From positions 1 to 60,616 of the forward strand of contig JANXZO010000056.1 of assembly GCA_025355465.1 (NCBI GenBank): a stretch of 60,616 nt of DNA. The letters are read 5' to 3'. A program made the translations under genes and the position numbers. Below the pieces are notes generated by a model. It had not been told where the DNA came from. It saw only the letters and a list, made by a program, of their open reading frames with translations, and did not search any database. Of this stretch, positions 34,280 through 43,197 are shown in pieces. Numbering within the stretch: position 1 is the stretch's first letter; the number at the start of each line of letters is the position of its first letter. This DNA comes from Bacteroidales bacterium (GTDB taxonomy: Bacteria > Bacteroidota > Bacteroidia > Bacteroidales > FEN-979).

Positions 34280-36400
34280 TTAAAATTCTTTTTCGAAAGC
34301 TCCATTTCTTTCCAGCAGGTGACATTTTACACCAAGTGAAGCCGCCTGTGCCTCCCATTCGCGGGTTTTCCACCTGCTATTATTCCCGTCAATAAGAATT
34401 TCCCCTGGTTTGAATATGCTACAAACTGATTTTAAGGTAACTTTTGGGTTCCCCGTAAGAATGAGGTAATCTGCTCTGATTTGCTTCGTGAGCGACCGTG
34501 GGATCTTTTCATCCAATATGACGATCCGCTGAGTTCCGAACGCGATAAAATTCCCGCACCTTAACACCTGGCTTGTCTGACTTAATCGTTCTCTGGAGGA
34601 ACTTCTGCTCCTGAACTTGAAGATCAATCTGGATTTAATGCCATGCGCCGCAGAATTATTGTATGCAATCCCGGCCAGGGAGGCTGGCAGATCCTCCGCG
34701 GGTTCCTTCATCATAAGAAAGAGCATTGCTTTATCCTGACTTACAACATCAACAGCCACACATCCTTTCACCTGATATACCAACAAGGCGGAATAGGAAA
34801 GCCGTACAAGTTGAAACTGCAGTACACAGGCTTGCTGCAGTATCATACTTACCAGGGTCAGGTACAAATAACGTCGCTCCTTGGTGATGAGGAAGAGAAA
34901 AGCCAGGGCAATGAACAGGTAGATCACAACCAATTCTTCAAAGCTGAGAAATATCCCGCGCAGCGTTGAACAGGGCAGGCTTTCAATTAGATGAATAAGG
35001 GTATTCATCAGCCATACAAGCCAGCTGAATATTGCGCCAAGAAGCATCGACAATCCGTGAAACGGGCTGAACACAAGGGCAAAAATGCCTGCATAGATGA
35101 TAAGACTTGATAACGGGACCACAATGATGTTGGTCACGATAAAATAGTTTGGAAACTGATGAAAAGCCATCAAAGTGAGTGGAAGAGTAGCAAGAGTAGC
35201 TGCCAGTGAGCAGGCCACGATGGACCAGATTTTTTCTGCAAGCCAAAACCTGGCTGAATAAAACTCATAGATGGGACGGTAGAGCGTAACGATACCAATC
35301 ACGGCAATATACGACAACTGGAATCCAATATCCATGACAAGGAAAGGATCGGCAGCAAGGATCATGATCAGTGATGCTGAAAGAATGTTGAACATATCAG
35401 GTGAGCGGTCGAGCGAACGACCAATGATGATCAGGCTGAGCATGGCAGCGGACCGGATGACGCTCGGCGACATTCCGGTGAGCACTGCATAAAACCAGAT
35501 AAAAATGATCAAAATCAGCATTTTAATGATTCGGAATTTTCGTTTTTTTCCGATGAATCCAAGTAAAAAGTCGAGAAAGAGATAAATAATCCCCACATGC
35601 ATTCCTGAAACAGAAAGAATATGCATGGCGCCGGTCGCAGAATAATCGCGCCTCAGTTCAGGATCGATAGCATTGGTGTATCCCAGCAAAAGCGCTGCAG
35701 CCACGGCAAACTCTTTTCCCGTAATCTTTTGTTGTCTGAATATATCAAGGAGCCTGTTACGCAGGTCGAATGCCCATTTTCGCAATGGATTTTCAACGGG
35801 AAGGGGGAATTTCCTCCAGGCATGTCCGTTAAGGTAAATCTCATGTGTGATTCCCCGTGTTCGGAGAAACGCACTGTAATTAAACGAATGGGGATTCCCA
35901 CCTGTGGCAATGGGCTGAAAACAACCTTTAATCAGAAGAATGTCACCGTATTGGATGCTTCTGCCGGAATCTCCTGATTTACACCATGCCTGTCCCCTTC
36001 CTGCAGACACTACCCACCTCCTTCCTTCCAACCTGTTTCGCATACCAAGAGTTACCTTGTATCCGCCTTTCGTTGTTACAGGAGGTTCATCAACCACAAC
36101 AAGAAACACTCCGGACGGGTTTCTGCCAAAGAATCCAGTCATCCCGGGATAGCTATGCAAGGCGATAAGTTGGTACCCTGCCAGAGCCAGAACAAAAAAG
36201 ATGGCAACTCCGGTGATCCAGCGAAAACGGTAAGATGCGACAGGCAGTGGAAAGAAACAATAAAAAATTGCCGGCAGAAACAATAATATGTTAACCCAAA
36301 GATCAATCTGCCACTGCTTTGTCTGAAGTATTCCTGTAATTATACCTGCAAGAAACGGAAACAAAAGCCTGAGCAGGGGATATGGCCGCCAGGAATTCAT
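34280..36400 (-). CDS. comEC: ComEC/Rec2 family DNA-uptake channel
   Basis: A 706-residue polytopic membrane protein. N-terminal TM pairs are followed by an OB-like soluble region (about 100-190), then the competence domain with LLGYTNAIDPELRRDYSATG and HILSVSGMHVGIIY, the ComEC hallmark, and further TM segments to about 520. The soluble tail (520-706) is short and lacks a clear HxHxDH metallo-beta-lactamase motif, as is usual in Bacteroidetes ComEC. It translocates single-stranded DNA through the inner membrane in transformation. The start lies 50 bases after the TPR gene upstream. Confidence 0.9.
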   Translation of the reverse strand: MNSWRPYPLLRLLFPFLAGIITGILQTKQWQIDLWVNILLFLPAIFYCFFPLPVASYRFRWITGVAIFFVLALAGYQLIALHSYPGMTGFFGRNPSGVFLVVVDEPPVTTKGGYKVTLGMRNRLEGRRWVVSAGRGQAWCKSGDSGRSIQYGDILLIKGCFQPIATGGNPHSFNYSAFLRTRGITHEIYLNGHAWRKFPLPVENPLRKWAFDLRNRLLDIFRQQKITGKEFAVAAALLLGYTNAIDPELRRDYSATGAMHILSVSGMHVGIIYLFLDFLLGFIGKKRKFRIIKMLILIIFIWFYAVLTGMSPSVIRSAAMLSLIIIGRSLDRSPDMFNILSASLIMILAADPFLVMDIGFQLSYIAVIGIVTLYRPIYEFYSARFWLAEKIWSIVACSLAATLATLPLTLMAFHQFPNYFIVTNIIVVPLSSLIIYAGIFALVFSPFHGLSMLLGAIFSWLVWLMNTLIHLIESLPCSTLRGIFLSFEELVVIYLFIALAFLFLITKERRYLYLTLVSMILQQACVLQFQLVRLSYSALLVYQVKGCVAVDVVSQDKAMLFLMMKEPAEDLPASLAGIAYNNSAAHGIKSRLIFKFRSRSSSRERLSQTSQVLRCGNFIAFGTQRIVILDEKIPRSLTKQIRADYLILTGNPKVTLKSVCSIFKPGEILIDGNNSRWKTREWEAQAASLGVKCHLLERNGAFEKEF

Positions 36401-36451
36401 AGGGTACCTTTTCCTGCTTAATCAGAAAAAAGGGAGAAGGTAAACCGGAAT

Positions 36452-37369
36452 TTACTCACAAAATTTTAAAAGGAAACCTCTGGCCTTAGCAAAACCCTTC
36501 TCGGAAGCAGCTTTCCAATCGTCACATGCCTCCGATTTTTCTCCCAGGTAATGGTGCGCCACACCCCGGTTACATAACGCTTCAGGATCGCCCGGCGACA
36601 GTTCAAGCATTCTGTCGTAATCGGTCAATGCCTCCCGGTACCTTTTCAGGTAAAGATTTGCAAGTCCTTTGTTGAGCCAGGAGTTCAGGTCTTCCGGATG
36701 TATTTCGAGGGCGATGGAGAAGTCATATATTGCATCTTCATAATTGCCGGCAGCAGCCCGTGCCGCACCTCGGCTTGAAAAGTACTCATACTGGCTGGTG
36801 TCAATTTTTATGGCTGCATTAAAATCCTGGATAGCTCCGGAATAATTCTGTTGATTGAATCTGCTTAATCCGCGATTATAGAGCGCTTCGGCAAAATCCG
36901 GATTGTATTGCAGGGCACGGGAAAAATCCATTTCAGCTTCACGGTAGGCTTGCAGATCGAATTTTGCCAACCCCATGTTATGGTAAGCTTCCGGAAAGTT
37001 CATTTTCAAGGAGATGGCCTTATTGTAATCAGAAATGGCTCCTCCAAAATCCTTCATGTAATCTCGGGCAAGTCCCCTGTTGTAGTAAGGTTCCGGATAT
37101 ACTGGCCGGAGTTGGATCACCTTGCTGAAATCGCGGATAGCACCCGGGTAATCCTGCATTTCACTTCGCACGATGCCTCGGTTGTACCATGGTTCCGCTT
37201 CCGCAGAGTCAATCTGGATGGCCTTGTCAAAATCAATGATTGCTGCCTTAAAATCACCTAACTTGGCTTTTAGGATTCCGGAGTCGATCAGCTCCTTGCC
37301 GGTTTGTTTTTGTGTATATGCTACCGAAGAAAAACAGATAAGAATAACCCAAACAAGAAGCCTGAACAT
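36452..37369 (-). CDS. Secreted TPR protein
   Basis: A signal peptide (MFRLLVWVILICFSSVAYTQ) precedes about eight 34-residue TPR motifs, with the repeated A-x-x-D-F-x-x-A-I-x-L/I-x-P pattern and the N-R-G segment at each turn, and a C-terminal ACDDWKAASEKGFAKA tail. Such repeats mediate protein-protein contacts; the partner is unknown. It is a close relative of the TPR gene just upstream (37390-38361), including the E-A-C-D-D-W / GACEDW tail, so the two are tandem duplicates. Confidence 0.85.
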   Translation of the reverse strand: MFRLLVWVILICFSSVAYTQKQTGKELIDSGILKAKLGDFKAAIIDFDKAIQIDSAEAEPWYNRGIVRSEMQDYPGAIRDFSKVIQLRPVYPEPYYNRGLARDYMKDFGGAISDYNKAISLKMNFPEAYHNMGLAKFDLQAYREAEMDFSRALQYNPDFAEALYNRGLSRFNQQNYSGAIQDFNAAIKIDTSQYEYFSSRGAARAAAGNYEDAIYDFSIALEIHPEDLNSWLNKGLANLYLKRYREALTDYDRMLELSPGDPEALCNRGVAHHYLGEKSEACDDWKAASEKGFAKARGFLLKFCE

Positions 37370-37389
37370 GTGGCTGTTTCGCTACGCGG

Positions 37390-38361
37390 TTATTTGCAAA
37401 ATTTGATGATCAGGTTTTTTGATGCATCAAGGCCAAGGGAATAGGCCGTATTCCAATCCTCACAGGCCCCTTTCGTATCGCCCATGGCCTGTTTTACACG
37501 CCCCCTGTTGTCGTATGCATCTGCATAATCCTTTTTCAGGTTGATGGCCTTGTTCAGATCGGTAAGGGCATTCGGAAAATCCTTGAGCATCATTTTAGCT
37601 GCAGCCCGGTTGTTGTATGCCGACACATTATTGGGGTTGATCTTCAGTGCTTCATTATAATCCTGAATAGCACCGCTAAAATCCTGTAGGTAATGACGCA
37701 TCATTCCGCGGTTTGTGTAAATGTCCTGGTATTTCGTATCGAGCCTTACCACTTCATCATAATTGGCGAGGGCCCCTTTGTAATCCTGTTTCATAAACTT
37801 TATCGCTGCCATGTAATTGAAAGCAATGGGATTCGTATGTTCAATATCGAGCGAATAGTTCAGGTCCTGCTCGGCGCCGGCATAGTCCCTTGTTTCAAAC
37901 CGGCTCACTCCCCTTACAAAAAATGCTTTGGCATAGGCAGGCTCCATTTTCAAGGCCTCGGTTGCATCTGCAATTGCGGCAGTATAATTTCCGATCATCA
38001 TGTAAGAGTACCCGCGCTTCATATAGGAATTTGCATTCTTGAAGATATTGAGCGATCGGGTATAATCATTTATAGCACCCTGATAATCACCTGATTTCCC
38101 TTTTTTGCTTCCTTCGTTGAATATCTCCATGGCCTGAATTTCTTTGGGGTCGGTAATCTTTTTGGGAGGAAAAATAATGTTGTACAGTTCATCCTTGGAG
38201 TATTTCTTTAGCTGATTTTTGTTCGGATTACCCGTATCCTGCTTGACGGCGTTAATTTTCACCACTTTTTTTTGTGACTGAACAGCCTGCTGAGCCTGGC
38301 CGTAAGAAGCGGCAAATGTTACTGATAATACGAATGCAAAAATGATTTTAAAAAGGTTCAT
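37390..38361 (-). CDS. Secreted TPR protein
   Basis: A signal peptide (MNLFKIIFAFVLSVTFAASYG) precedes an unordered Gln/Lys-rich linker (to about 85) and about seven TPR motifs (A-I-N-D-Y-T-R-S-L and A-Y-N-N-R-A-A-A type), ending in GDTKGACEDWNTAYSLG. The role is unknown; in this window it is followed 20 bases later by its paralogue. lpxB lies 28 bases upstream, so the pair may extend the surE-lpxB operon. Confidence 0.85.
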   Translation of the reverse strand: MNLFKIIFAFVLSVTFAASYGQAQQAVQSQKKVVKINAVKQDTGNPNKNQLKKYSKDELYNIIFPPKKITDPKEIQAMEIFNEGSKKGKSGDYQGAINDYTRSLNIFKNANSYMKRGYSYMMIGNYTAAIADATEALKMEPAYAKAFFVRGVSRFETRDYAGAEQDLNYSLDIEHTNPIAFNYMAAIKFMKQDYKGALANYDEVVRLDTKYQDIYTNRGMMRHYLQDFSGAIQDYNEALKINPNNVSAYNNRAAAKMMLKDFPNALTDLNKAINLKKDYADAYDNRGRVKQAMGDTKGACEDWNTAYSLGLDASKNLIIKFCK

Positions 38362-38389
38362 AGGGGATTCATTTGGTTTGTTAATAAAC

Positions 38390-39511
38390 TCATTTTTTTT
38401 GTAAATATTGTAGCATCTTTCGGGCTGTTCTTTCGGCAGCTCCCGGACCGCCTAGCTTTTGTTTTAACAGTTCATAGCCCAGAGTTATGGCTGACCTTGT
38501 TTTTTCATCCTCAAGAATTTTTCTGAGTTCGTGTTCCAGTTCCTTCGGATTTAATTTGTTCTGAATCAATTCGGCAACCAGCAGTTTATCAGTTATCAGG
38601 TTCACCAATGAAATATATTTGACCTTGACTACATGCTTTGCGACCAGATAGGAAATCGGGCTGCCCTTGTAGCATACAACCTGGGGAACACCCATCAGCG
38701 CCGTTTCGAGGGTTGCCGTACCGGAAGTAACCAATGCGGCTGCAGCGTACCTCAGCAGATTGTACGTTTGACCTGTCAGTACCCGGACCCCGGCTTCCCC
38801 GATCAGCTGCTCATAAAACCGGGAAGGTATCGCAGGGGCTGCTGCAACAACAAACTGTTTTTGCGGAAATGCCGACCTTACAGAAAGCATCTCTTTCAAC
38901 ATTTTGCCAATCTCCATTTTACGGCTACCGGGCAGCAATGCAACGATCGGTTTATCGGTCAGTTGATTCTTTTCAAGAAACTGTTTACGCTCAGTAAAAC
39001 TCATCCGCTCATTGATCACATCGAGCAGCGGGTGCCCTGAATAATCGACGTGGTAGTTGTACCGTGCATAAAATTCCTGTTCGAATGGCAGGATCACGAA
39101 CATCTTCTCAACGAATGCCTTTACTTTTTTAACCCGGGATGCATTCCAGGCCCAGAGTTGAGGAGAGATATAGTAAAAGACTCTCAGGGCATGCTGAGCG
39201 GCAAATTTTGCAATTCTCAGGTTAAACCCTGGATAATCAACGAGGATCAATACATCCGGCTTAAAACGGAGCAGGTCTGATTCGCACAGTTTGAAATTAC
39301 GCATAATTACTGGGAGGTGGGCCACAACTTCGGCAAACCCCATGTAGGCGAGGTCGCGGTAATGTTTAACCAGTTCGCCTCCCTGCTGCTGCATAAGGTC
39401 GCCACCCCAGCACCGGAATACCGCGGATTGGTCTGCCCTTTTCAACTCCTTCATCAGGTTTGAAGCATGCAGGTCACCCGAAGCTTCCCCCGCAATGAGA
39501 TAATATCGCAT
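38390..39511 (-). CDS. lpxB: Lipid-A-disaccharide synthase
   Basis: The 373-residue GT19 enzyme joins UDP-diacylglucosamine and lipid X to make the lipid A disaccharide. Visible family blocks: GEASGDLHASNLM at the N-terminus, YISPQLWAWNASRVKK, LPGSRKMEIGKML, and the C-terminal SGTATLETALMGVPQVVCYK. The first ATG base is shared with the surE stop (TGATG), showing translational coupling. Its presence shows a lipid A-based outer membrane. Confidence 0.95.
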   Translation of the reverse strand: MRYYLIAGEASGDLHASNLMKELKRADQSAVFRCWGGDLMQQQGGELVKHYRDLAYMGFAEVVAHLPVIMRNFKLCESDLLRFKPDVLILVDYPGFNLRIAKFAAQHALRVFYYISPQLWAWNASRVKKVKAFVEKMFVILPFEQEFYARYNYHVDYSGHPLLDVINERMSFTERKQFLEKNQLTDKPIVALLPGSRKMEIGKMLKEMLSVRSAFPQKQFVVAAAPAIPSRFYEQLIGEAGVRVLTGQTYNLLRYAAAALVTSGTATLETALMGVPQVVCYKGSPISYLVAKHVVKVKYISLVNLITDKLLVAELIQNKLNPKELEHELRKILEDEKTRSAITLGYELLKQKLGGPGAAERTARKMLQYLQKK

Positions 39512-40320
39512 CAGAACCAGGTTTTAAGAGCTTCCAGGGCATGGTTGGCGGTAAAATCAAAATGCACCGGCACCACCGCCACATAACCGTTTTCCAGTGC
39601 CCATTGATCCGTATCAACGCCATCCCCAATTTTCACAAAAACACCCTTCATCCAGTAGTATTTCTCACCATGGGGATCTTCTCGTTCATCAAAATCTTCC
39701 TGCCAGGTGCCTTCCGATTGCCGGCAAACCATAACACCCCGGATCTTGTTTTCCGGCAGGTCCGGGATATTAACATTCAGACATACACCATCCGGTAAAC
39801 CATTGGCAATAACCTTTCCGGCAATTTCCCTGACAAATTTTCCGGAAGGTGCAAAATCAGCGCTTTGACGATAATCTCCAAGCGAAAATCCAACAGAAGG
39901 TACACCGGCAAGGGCTCCTTCAAACACCGCTGCCATGGTTCCGGAATAAATTACATTGATGGAGGCATTGGTACCGTGATTGATCCCGGAAAAAAGAAAA
40001 TCGGGGCGACGTTTCATCACCACCTTAAAAGCCAGCTTTACACAATCAGCAGGCGTTCCATTGCAGCTATATTCCGAATAATCAACCTCTTTTGAAATGA
40101 GTTCCAGTCGTAACGGGTGTGCAATGGTTACCGCATGGGCTGTTCCTGATTGAGGACGATCCGGGGCGACAACAACGATGGTTCCCAAGGGCCGTAAAAA
40201 GCTTATAAGTGCCCGGATTCCAGGTGCCTTAATACTGTCGTCGTTGGTGATAAGTATGAGGGGCTTTTCTTTCATTGGATGGTTGTTCAGGCAAGTTAAA
40301 AAACCTGAAATGTTCGTCAA
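39511..40320 (-). CDS. surE: 5'/3'-nucleotidase SurE
   Basis: A SurE metal-dependent nucleotidase that dephosphorylates nucleoside monophosphates. LITNDDSIKAPGI carries the two metal-binding aspartates (the usual NDDG is NDDS here), followed by VVAPDRPQSGTAHAVT and FSGINHGTNAS. The frame can start at 40320, but the ATG at 40275 (MKEKPLILITNDD) fits the family, and the TAATTTTG -7 element at 40318-40325 overlaps the longer start, so 40275 is preferred. Overlaps lpxB by one base. Confidence 0.93.
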   Translation of the reverse strand: MTNISGFLTCLNNHPMKEKPLILITNDDSIKAPGIRALISFLRPLGTIVVVAPDRPQSGTAHAVTIAHPLRLELISKEVDYSEYSCNGTPADCVKLAFKVVMKRRPDFLFSGINHGTNASINVIYSGTMAAVFEGALAGVPSVGFSLGDYRQSADFAPSGKFVREIAGKVIANGLPDGVCLNVNIPDLPENKIRGVMVCRQSEGTWQEDFDEREDPHGEKYYWMKGVFVKIGDGVDTDQWALENGYVAVVPVHFDFTANHALEALKTWF

Positions 40321-40346
40321 AATTAGGAAAAATTTAGGTAGCTTTG
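40318..40346. promoter_or_regulatory. Divergent -7 elements between surE and the lipoprotein gene
   Basis: The minus strand has TAATTTTG (40318-40325) pointing to surE, and the plus strand has TAGCTTTG (40339-40346) pointing to the lipoprotein gene at 40372. Both match TAnnTTTG. No convincing TTG lies at -33 for either, so their strength is uncertain. Confidence 0.45.
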
Positions 40347-40371
40347 AGCCGCTGTTTCAGAAAATCAGTAC

Positions 40372-41082
40372 ATGCGCAGAACCCTTTATCTTTTCCTACT
40401 TCTGTTTCCGATAGCCGCCTGTTCCCAAAACCTCGTCCCCAATCCGGGTTTTGAAAAAAAAAGCGACTGTCCGGAAAAACCTGGGCAGATTACCTTGGCG
40501 AATTACTGGTTTTCAGCAAACCCGGGAACTCCGGATTATTTCAATTCATGCAGCCCGGGTGTGGATTATGCAACAGAGTTCAATAAAAGGGGTGGACAAC
40601 TTCCGCATTCCGGCAACGGGTATGCCGGTGTACAATATTACCTGATGAACCGTAATGAATATTTTGAATACATCGAAACATCGCTTGATACTTCACTTAC
40701 GGCCGGACAGCTATATTGTATTACCGCCTGGGTTAGTCTTGGCGATGCAAGTTATGCCTTTCACCAGCTTGGAGCTTTACTCTCCATGCGTGAAATTAAA
40801 TCGCCGGCATCTTCCAATCTAAAGCTTCCTTTTACAAAGCTGGGAAACGGGAATCTCCTTATGGAAACAGACTCCTGGATGTGTATTCAAGGAACCTATA
40901 AAGCAAAAGGCGGGGAACGGTTTCTGACCCTTGGAGGAGCATCTCCCAAAGATGATTTCTGGAATATCCGTTTGAGAGCAACAACAGATTCCCTTTTTAA
41001 GTCAACGTATTATTTCATTGATGATGTTTCTGTTGAAGCAATAGGAGATTCATCTGTCTGCCGCTGTATTCAGGGAAAATAA
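40372..41082 (+). CDS. Putative lipoprotein of unknown function
   Basis: The 236-residue protein starts MRRTLYLFLLLFPIAACSQ, a signal sequence with a lipobox (IAAC). NLVPNPGFEKKSDCPEKPG follows, a segment seen at the start of many secreted Bacteroidetes proteins, often before an OmpA-like or carbohydrate-binding jelly-roll domain. The rest looks strand-rich (about 60-230) with paired cysteines (CPEK, NSCSPG, MCIQG, CRCIQ). No catalytic motif. It stands alone, convergent with maf two bases away. Confidence 0.75.
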   Translation: MRRTLYLFLLLFPIAACSQNLVPNPGFEKKSDCPEKPGQITLANYWFSANPGTPDYFNSCSPGVDYATEFNKRGGQLPHSGNGYAGVQYYLMNRNEYFEYIETSLDTSLTAGQLYCITAWVSLGDASYAFHQLGALLSMREIKSPASSNLKLPFTKLGNGNLLMETDSWMCIQGTYKAKGGERFLTLGGASPKDDFWNIRLRATTDSLFKSTYYFIDDVSVEAIGDSSVCRCIQGK

Positions 41083-41083
41083 G

Positions 41084-41668
41084 CTAAAATACCAGAAGCT
41101 CCTCGTACAACTCCTTCACGGGCAGTCCCATTACATTGAAAAAAGATCCTTCAATCCTGTTGATTCCGATATATCCGATCCATTCCTGGATACCATAACC
41201 ACCTGCTTTGTCGAAGGGTTGGAAATTATCGATATAATAGTCGATCTCCTCCATGCTCAGCTCTTTGAAAATAACAGAAGAAAGAACATGAAATGTTTTG
41301 CTTTTCACCTTTGATTTCAGGCAAACTGCTGTGATCACGTCATGGCGGCGACCAGAGAGTTTTTGCAGCATACTCACAGCCTCGGTATAGTTGCCAGGCT
41401 TGCCAAGAATTTCATTACCCAGCGAGACGATGGTATCTGCCGTGATCACAATGGCATAGTCATCGAGCCGGGATGCATCAAAACTTGCCGATTTGAGTTC
41501 TGCCAGATAAACTGCAATCTGCTCAGCGGAGAGGCCCTGCGGATAAACCTCTTCTACCATCGTATTGCGGATTTCGAAGTCGATTCCAAGCTCCTTCAGC
41601 AGGTATTGTCTGCGGGGAGACTGGGATGCCAAAATAATATGTCTTCCTTCCAGGCGGTAATTGATCAT
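41084..41668 (-). CDS. maf: Maf-family nucleoside triphosphate pyrophosphatase
   Basis: A 194-residue house-cleaning nucleotide pyrophosphatase, acting on dTTP/UTP and modified nucleotides. Family marks are ASQSPRRQYLL near the start, ADTIVSLG and GKPGN, and DKAGGYGIQEW, which points to the YhdE (Maf) subgroup. Starts three bases after the UbiA gene in the same operon. Confidence 0.93.
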   Translation of the reverse strand: MINYRLEGRHIILASQSPRRQYLLKELGIDFEIRNTMVEEVYPQGLSAEQIAVYLAELKSASFDASRLDDYAIVITADTIVSLGNEILGKPGNYTEAVSMLQKLSGRRHDVITAVCLKSKVKSKTFHVLSSVIFKELSMEEIDYYIDNFQPFDKAGGYGIQEWIGYIGINRIEGSFFNVMGLPVKELYEELLVF

Positions 41669-41671
41669 ATA

Positions 41672-42640
41672 TCAGATGCTTATAGAAACCAATTCCATGG
41701 ATAATATCCCCGCAAACATGATGAGTTTGCAGAGGTTACTTAAAAAGTGAAAGTCAGCCTGTTCCTTTGCACTGAATAATTTTACTACAAGGAACAATGC
41801 CGGCAGCTGAAGTGCCATCAGGAAATACCAGAAAACCATGTACCAGCTCAGGTGGTACATGACTACCTGACCGTAGCCCAGCAAAAGAATGGTAAAAATG
41901 ACCAGCATGGCAACGATCCATCGCGAAATTTTCATTCCGGCAACAATTGGTAGGGTTCTGCAGCCATAAGATTCATCGCCCTTCAAGTCCTCCATATCTT
42001 TGATAATTTCACGAAAAAGCGACACGATAAATGCAAATAAGCCATAAGCCAGGAATATTTTGGTCACAAATTTCAATTCTGGCAGCACGGAGATGAAGAG
42101 CTCATGATTGAGGCGTAGCCAGAAAAATTCGAAAAGCCAGGTTATGAATATCACAAGCGCAGATAACAGGGCAACGATAAGGTTCCCACACACAACCATC
42201 CGCTTGTATTTGGCAGAATAGAGCCATAGAAGTCCGGAAATAAATGGAAAAATGAGTCCGAAAGTGATGGAACGAATACGATACGCAAGATAAAATCCGA
42301 TCACGATGGCCAGTGCGTTAAGGATCATGTGCAATTTGATCGCACCGCGGGCAGTAACCAGCCTGTTAACAACCAACTTTTCCGGCTTGTTGATGGTATC
42401 GATCTTGATGTCGAAATAATCGTTGATCACATATCCGCCTGCGGCAATGAGCAGCGTAGCAATGACCAACAGCACGAAGTCAAACCACCTGCTCATGGAG
42501 ACCGCGTCATTTGCATAAAGCAAGGGTTCAGTGATACTGTAGCGAAGCAGACCCTGGGTGAGGATCACAATCATCAGGTTCGGCAGCCTGATCAACTGGG
42601 CAATCGACCGCAATTTTGAAACAAATCCCAACTCAACCAT
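41672..42640 (-). CDS. UbiA-family prenyltransferase
   Basis: A 322-residue integral membrane protein with about eight TM helices. The first Asp-rich motif is NDYFDIKIDTINKP and the second is DMEDLKGDESYG; both chelate the Mg-prenyl diphosphate. The family transfers prenyl chains to aromatic or glycerol-phosphate acceptors. Bacteroidetes members beside maf and kdsC are often labelled geranylgeranylglycerol-phosphate geranylgeranyltransferase; the true acceptor cannot be read from the sequence. Part of the DUF2520-kdsC-UbiA-maf operon. Confidence 0.88.
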   Translation of the reverse strand: MVELGFVSKLRSIAQLIRLPNLMIVILTQGLLRYSITEPLLYANDAVSMSRWFDFVLLVIATLLIAAGGYVINDYFDIKIDTINKPEKLVVNRLVTARGAIKLHMILNALAIVIGFYLAYRIRSITFGLIFPFISGLLWLYSAKYKRMVVCGNLIVALLSALVIFITWLFEFFWLRLNHELFISVLPELKFVTKIFLAYGLFAFIVSLFREIIKDMEDLKGDESYGCRTLPIVAGMKISRWIVAMLVIFTILLLGYGQVVMYHLSWYMVFWYFLMALQLPALFLVVKLFSAKEQADFHFLSNLCKLIMFAGILSMELVSISI

Positions 42641-42675
42641 ATCCTTCTGTTGAAATATTACTTTTGACCATTGAC

Positions 42676-43197
42676 TTACCAGTGGTAGGCATCATCATTC
42701 ATCCACTTTCCCTGTACTTTAAGCACTTGTTCGATTACATCACGAACACAGCCTCCGCCGCCGTTAAAGTGAGAAATATATTTTGCAACCCGCCTGATCT
42801 CCTCAGCTGCATCAGCCGGACAGGCTGACACTCCTGCCTCCAGCATGACCTCGTAATCGGGAATGTCGTCACCCATATAAAGGACATTCTGGTTTGCCAG
42901 GTTATGCCGCGAAAGATATTCACGATACACTTCCAGTTTTTTTTCAACTCCGAGAAAAACGTCGGTTACCTGCAGGGATTCCAGCCGCTGAGACATGGAT
43001 TCAGACCTGGCACCTGATATCACAGCCACCCGATAGCCTTTTTTTCGTGCAAGCTGCAGCGCATACCCATCCTTCACATTGGAGACTCTATAGGCTTCAC
43101 CCTTATTTGTCATAATAATACTGCCATCTGTCAGAACTCCGTCATAATCAAAAATGAAGGTATTCACAAGGTGGAGTTGCTCTTTGTAATTAGCCAT
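42676..43197 (-). CDS. kdsC: 3-deoxy-D-manno-octulosonate 8-phosphate phosphatase (KdsC-like)
   Basis: A 173-residue HAD-family phosphatase. The nucleophile motif FDYDGVLTDG (17-26) is the KdsC form, then VISGARSES and MGDDIPDYEVM for motifs II and IV. KdsC makes free KDO for the LPS inner core. The start overlaps the DUF2520 gene by eight bases. With lpxB, evidence for KDO-lipid A. Confidence 0.92.
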   Translation of the reverse strand: MANYKEQLHLVNTFIFDYDGVLTDGSIIMTNKGEAYRVSNVKDGYALQLARKKGYRVAVISGARSESMSQRLESLQVTDVFLGVEKKLEVYREYLSRHNLANQNVLYMGDDIPDYEVMLEAGVSACPADAAEEIRRVAKYISHFNGGGGCVRDVIEQVLKVQGKWMNDDAYHW

